Of a DNA stretch of 64,000 bases, positions 62,918-64,000 are shown one piece after another. The first letter of the stretch is position 1. Each line of letters begins with the position of its first letter. The position numbers and the translations under genes are program-made. The notes beneath the pieces are model-generated. The model made no database searches and had not been told where the DNA came from. It worked only from the letters and a program-made list of their open reading frames with translations. Source of the stretch: Ciona intestinalis (taxonomy: Eukaryota > Chordata > Ascidiacea > Phlebobranchia > Cionidae); NCBI RefSeq assembly GCF_000224145.3, contig NC_020178.2, positions 578,986 through 642,985 on the forward strand, written 5' to 3'.

Positions 62918-62986
62918 ATGAATGTAAAGACTGTAATTTTAGCAGTTTTAGTGGTTGGAATATGTACTTTATGTGGAACGGCAGAG
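62918..62986 (+). CDS. First coding exon of a secreted or membrane protein (partial)
   Basis: Exon MNVKTVILAVLVVGICTLCG plus TAE, then donor GTAAGAAG at 62987. This is a typical signal peptide: basic n-region, hydrophobic core, small-residue cleavage area (CGTA-E). The frame is open upstream to a TTG codon only, so the ATG at 62918 is chosen. No second exon is found before 64000; the intron contains family B, A and Bv repeats. The product cannot be identified from a signal peptide. Confidence 0.55.
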
Positions 62987-63006
62987 GTAAGAAGAGTAGC
63001 ATGTAT

Positions 63007-63261
63007 AGTATGTGGGGTGAGATGGGACACATTTATTGTAACATCCTTATCGTGTTTTAAACAATTATCAACGGTCTATGGAAGTGATGAGGATACAGTT
63101 TTATAATTTTCTAAAAGAACTTTGTTTACGATTAAATGGGACGAGAAAATAGAATAAAAGTTAGGACTATTCAACCCCACCATATTATAACACAACAATA
63201 TAACTTCCAATCAATGTAATGAAAAGGTGTCCCATCTTCTCGACTTCTCCCACCCTACTAT
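63007..63261. mobile_element. Family B MITE enlarged by an internal Bv end
   Basis: Left 'tagtatgtggggtgagatgg', right 'cttctcccaccctactata'. The element is about 60 bp longer than its relatives because of the 63150-63219 segment. Confidence 0.8.
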
Positions 63262-63269
63262 ATATCTAA

Positions 63270-63385
63270 CGAACGTAACTTATTTACTTGTATAGCGGAG
63301 CAATTACAGTCGTTATAGCAGGGTGTCTGTTTCATACACCTCCTGTCCGCTTACGAGTTACCACGTATGTAACTTTGTTGGTACT
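63270..63385 (-). repeat. Family A SINE-like tail
   Basis: 'cgaacgtaacttatttactt', 'cagtcgttatagcagggtgt' and 'gtccgcttacgagttaccac'. Confidence 0.8.
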
Positions 63386-64000
63386 TTTTAAATCCTAATT
63401 CGGTTACGTGTCAGTTACTATCTACGTTTGGGTGCAGCTAACTTAGTTATGTAAACAGTCTAAACTGTTTACAAATCGGAATTATAGTACTTTGGGGTAG
63501 ATACCGTTAGCATATATCTATTATTTAACAACGCTCTTTTAGAGTCGTGAGGTTACGATTATATAATTTTGTAACTATTCTCTATTTGTTTTATAAAAAC
63601 ATGAACCATCTTACCCTAACTTACTGTAAATATAAAAAACGTGTATTGTAGAAACAACAAAAGAATTAAATAAAACATAAACTTTACAACAATGCCCGAT
63701 TTTTGGATTAAAAGATCTGTAATAGGACGTTAAATTAATTTGGGCGTGGGTAAGATACAATTACACAGTATAGCCTGTTCTATACATGTTATTATACCAT
63801 AATGAGCAGTTATAGTACTTCCTATATGATGTAATATGCGCTAAAGGATAATCGTCTACGAAAAAGTGTGGGAACTTGAAAATGGTATCACTGTCTGGCT
63901 TGTATTGCCCATTTAAGGACCACGTCTATACCGCATAAGTAAATAGCCTAATGTCACGTTTTATACTGTGTGTTATAATATAGTATGATAGGGAAAGATG

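Larger units (their letters stand above)
62309..63219. repeat. Inverted 70-bp repeat pair flanking the secreted-protein exon
   Basis: 62309-62378 and 63150-63219 are reverse complements with a single visible mismatch. Each includes the end of a Bv element ('aatatggtggggttgaatag') plus about 30 bp of its flank ('gttatattgttgtgttataa'). Confidence 0.88.
62987..64000. other. Presumed intron, repeat-filled
   Basis: Family B element with an internal inverted copy (63007-63261), family A copy (63270-63385), Bv element (63480-63620) and a final family B-like start at the right edge ('gatagggaaagatg'). No exon seen. Confidence 0.6.

Overview
This is a eukaryotic, AT-rich, intron-dense stretch of animal genome. 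I infer a tunicate, most likely Ciona. The reasons are compact metazoan genes with many small exons, an intronless cytosolic serpin cluster, divergent chordate-type proteins (a chondromodulin/tenomodulin-like BRICHOS protein, a TspanC8 tetraspanin) and dense short SINE/MITE repeats. The species is an inference, not something read from the sequence. Four N runs (125, 125, 50 and 50 bases) have round lengths typical of assembly gaps.

Genes, left to right: (1) syntaxin-6-like SNARE, minus, 5' four exons 4551-6081, with an AT-AC U12-type intron; its SNARE-helix and membrane-anchor exons were not found. (2) Unrecognised two-exon single-pass membrane protein, plus, 8930-10106. (3) MSH4 meiotic MutS homologue, minus, 10444-18910, 16 exons seen, with the lever-domain exons missing at a gap. 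(4) Munc18/STXBP1-like SM protein, minus, 21324-33542, with two alternative C-terminal exons and a downstream Ser/Arg-rich tail behind an in-frame TGA. (5) NXT1/NXT2 (p15)-like mRNA-export factor, plus, 35158-36424. (6) Chondromodulin/tenomodulin-like BRICHOS membrane protein, minus, 37358-40411. (7) SURF4 cargo receptor, minus, 42097-48811, with two alternative 3' exon sets that both end in a KKXX signal. (8) Three intronless serpins in tandem, minus, 49636-54032. (9) TspanC8-like tetraspanin, minus, 55270-58741. (10) MICOS subunit MIC13-like protein, minus, 59295-60406. (11) First exon of a secreted protein, plus, 62918-62986, running towards the right edge.

The genes are not an operon or a pathway. 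Several act in membrane traffic (syntaxin-6, Munc18, SURF4, and tetraspanin as an ADAM10 escort), but the neighbourhood is probably incidental.

Introns and spacers are packed with repeats, named here by letter. A: a tRNA-headed SINE-like family with a tail rich in 'gttacattcattc'. B: about 195-bp MITEs with 'tagtagggtgggggaagatggg' type inverted ends, plus a diverged variant Bv. C: a roughly 130-bp tandem unit. D: a roughly 71-bp minisatellite that looks derived from A. E: a second tRNA-headed SINE. F: a roughly 120-bp unit. Two hAT-like MITEs and one element with a 9-bp duplication carrying a tRNA-like segment have intact target-site duplications. The most noteworthy signals are the alternative exon systems of Munc18 and SURF4, the possible readthrough or alternatively spliced Munc18 tail, the U12 intron, the mosaic serpins and the tRNA-like-bearing transposon. 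No wholly new biological system is visible.
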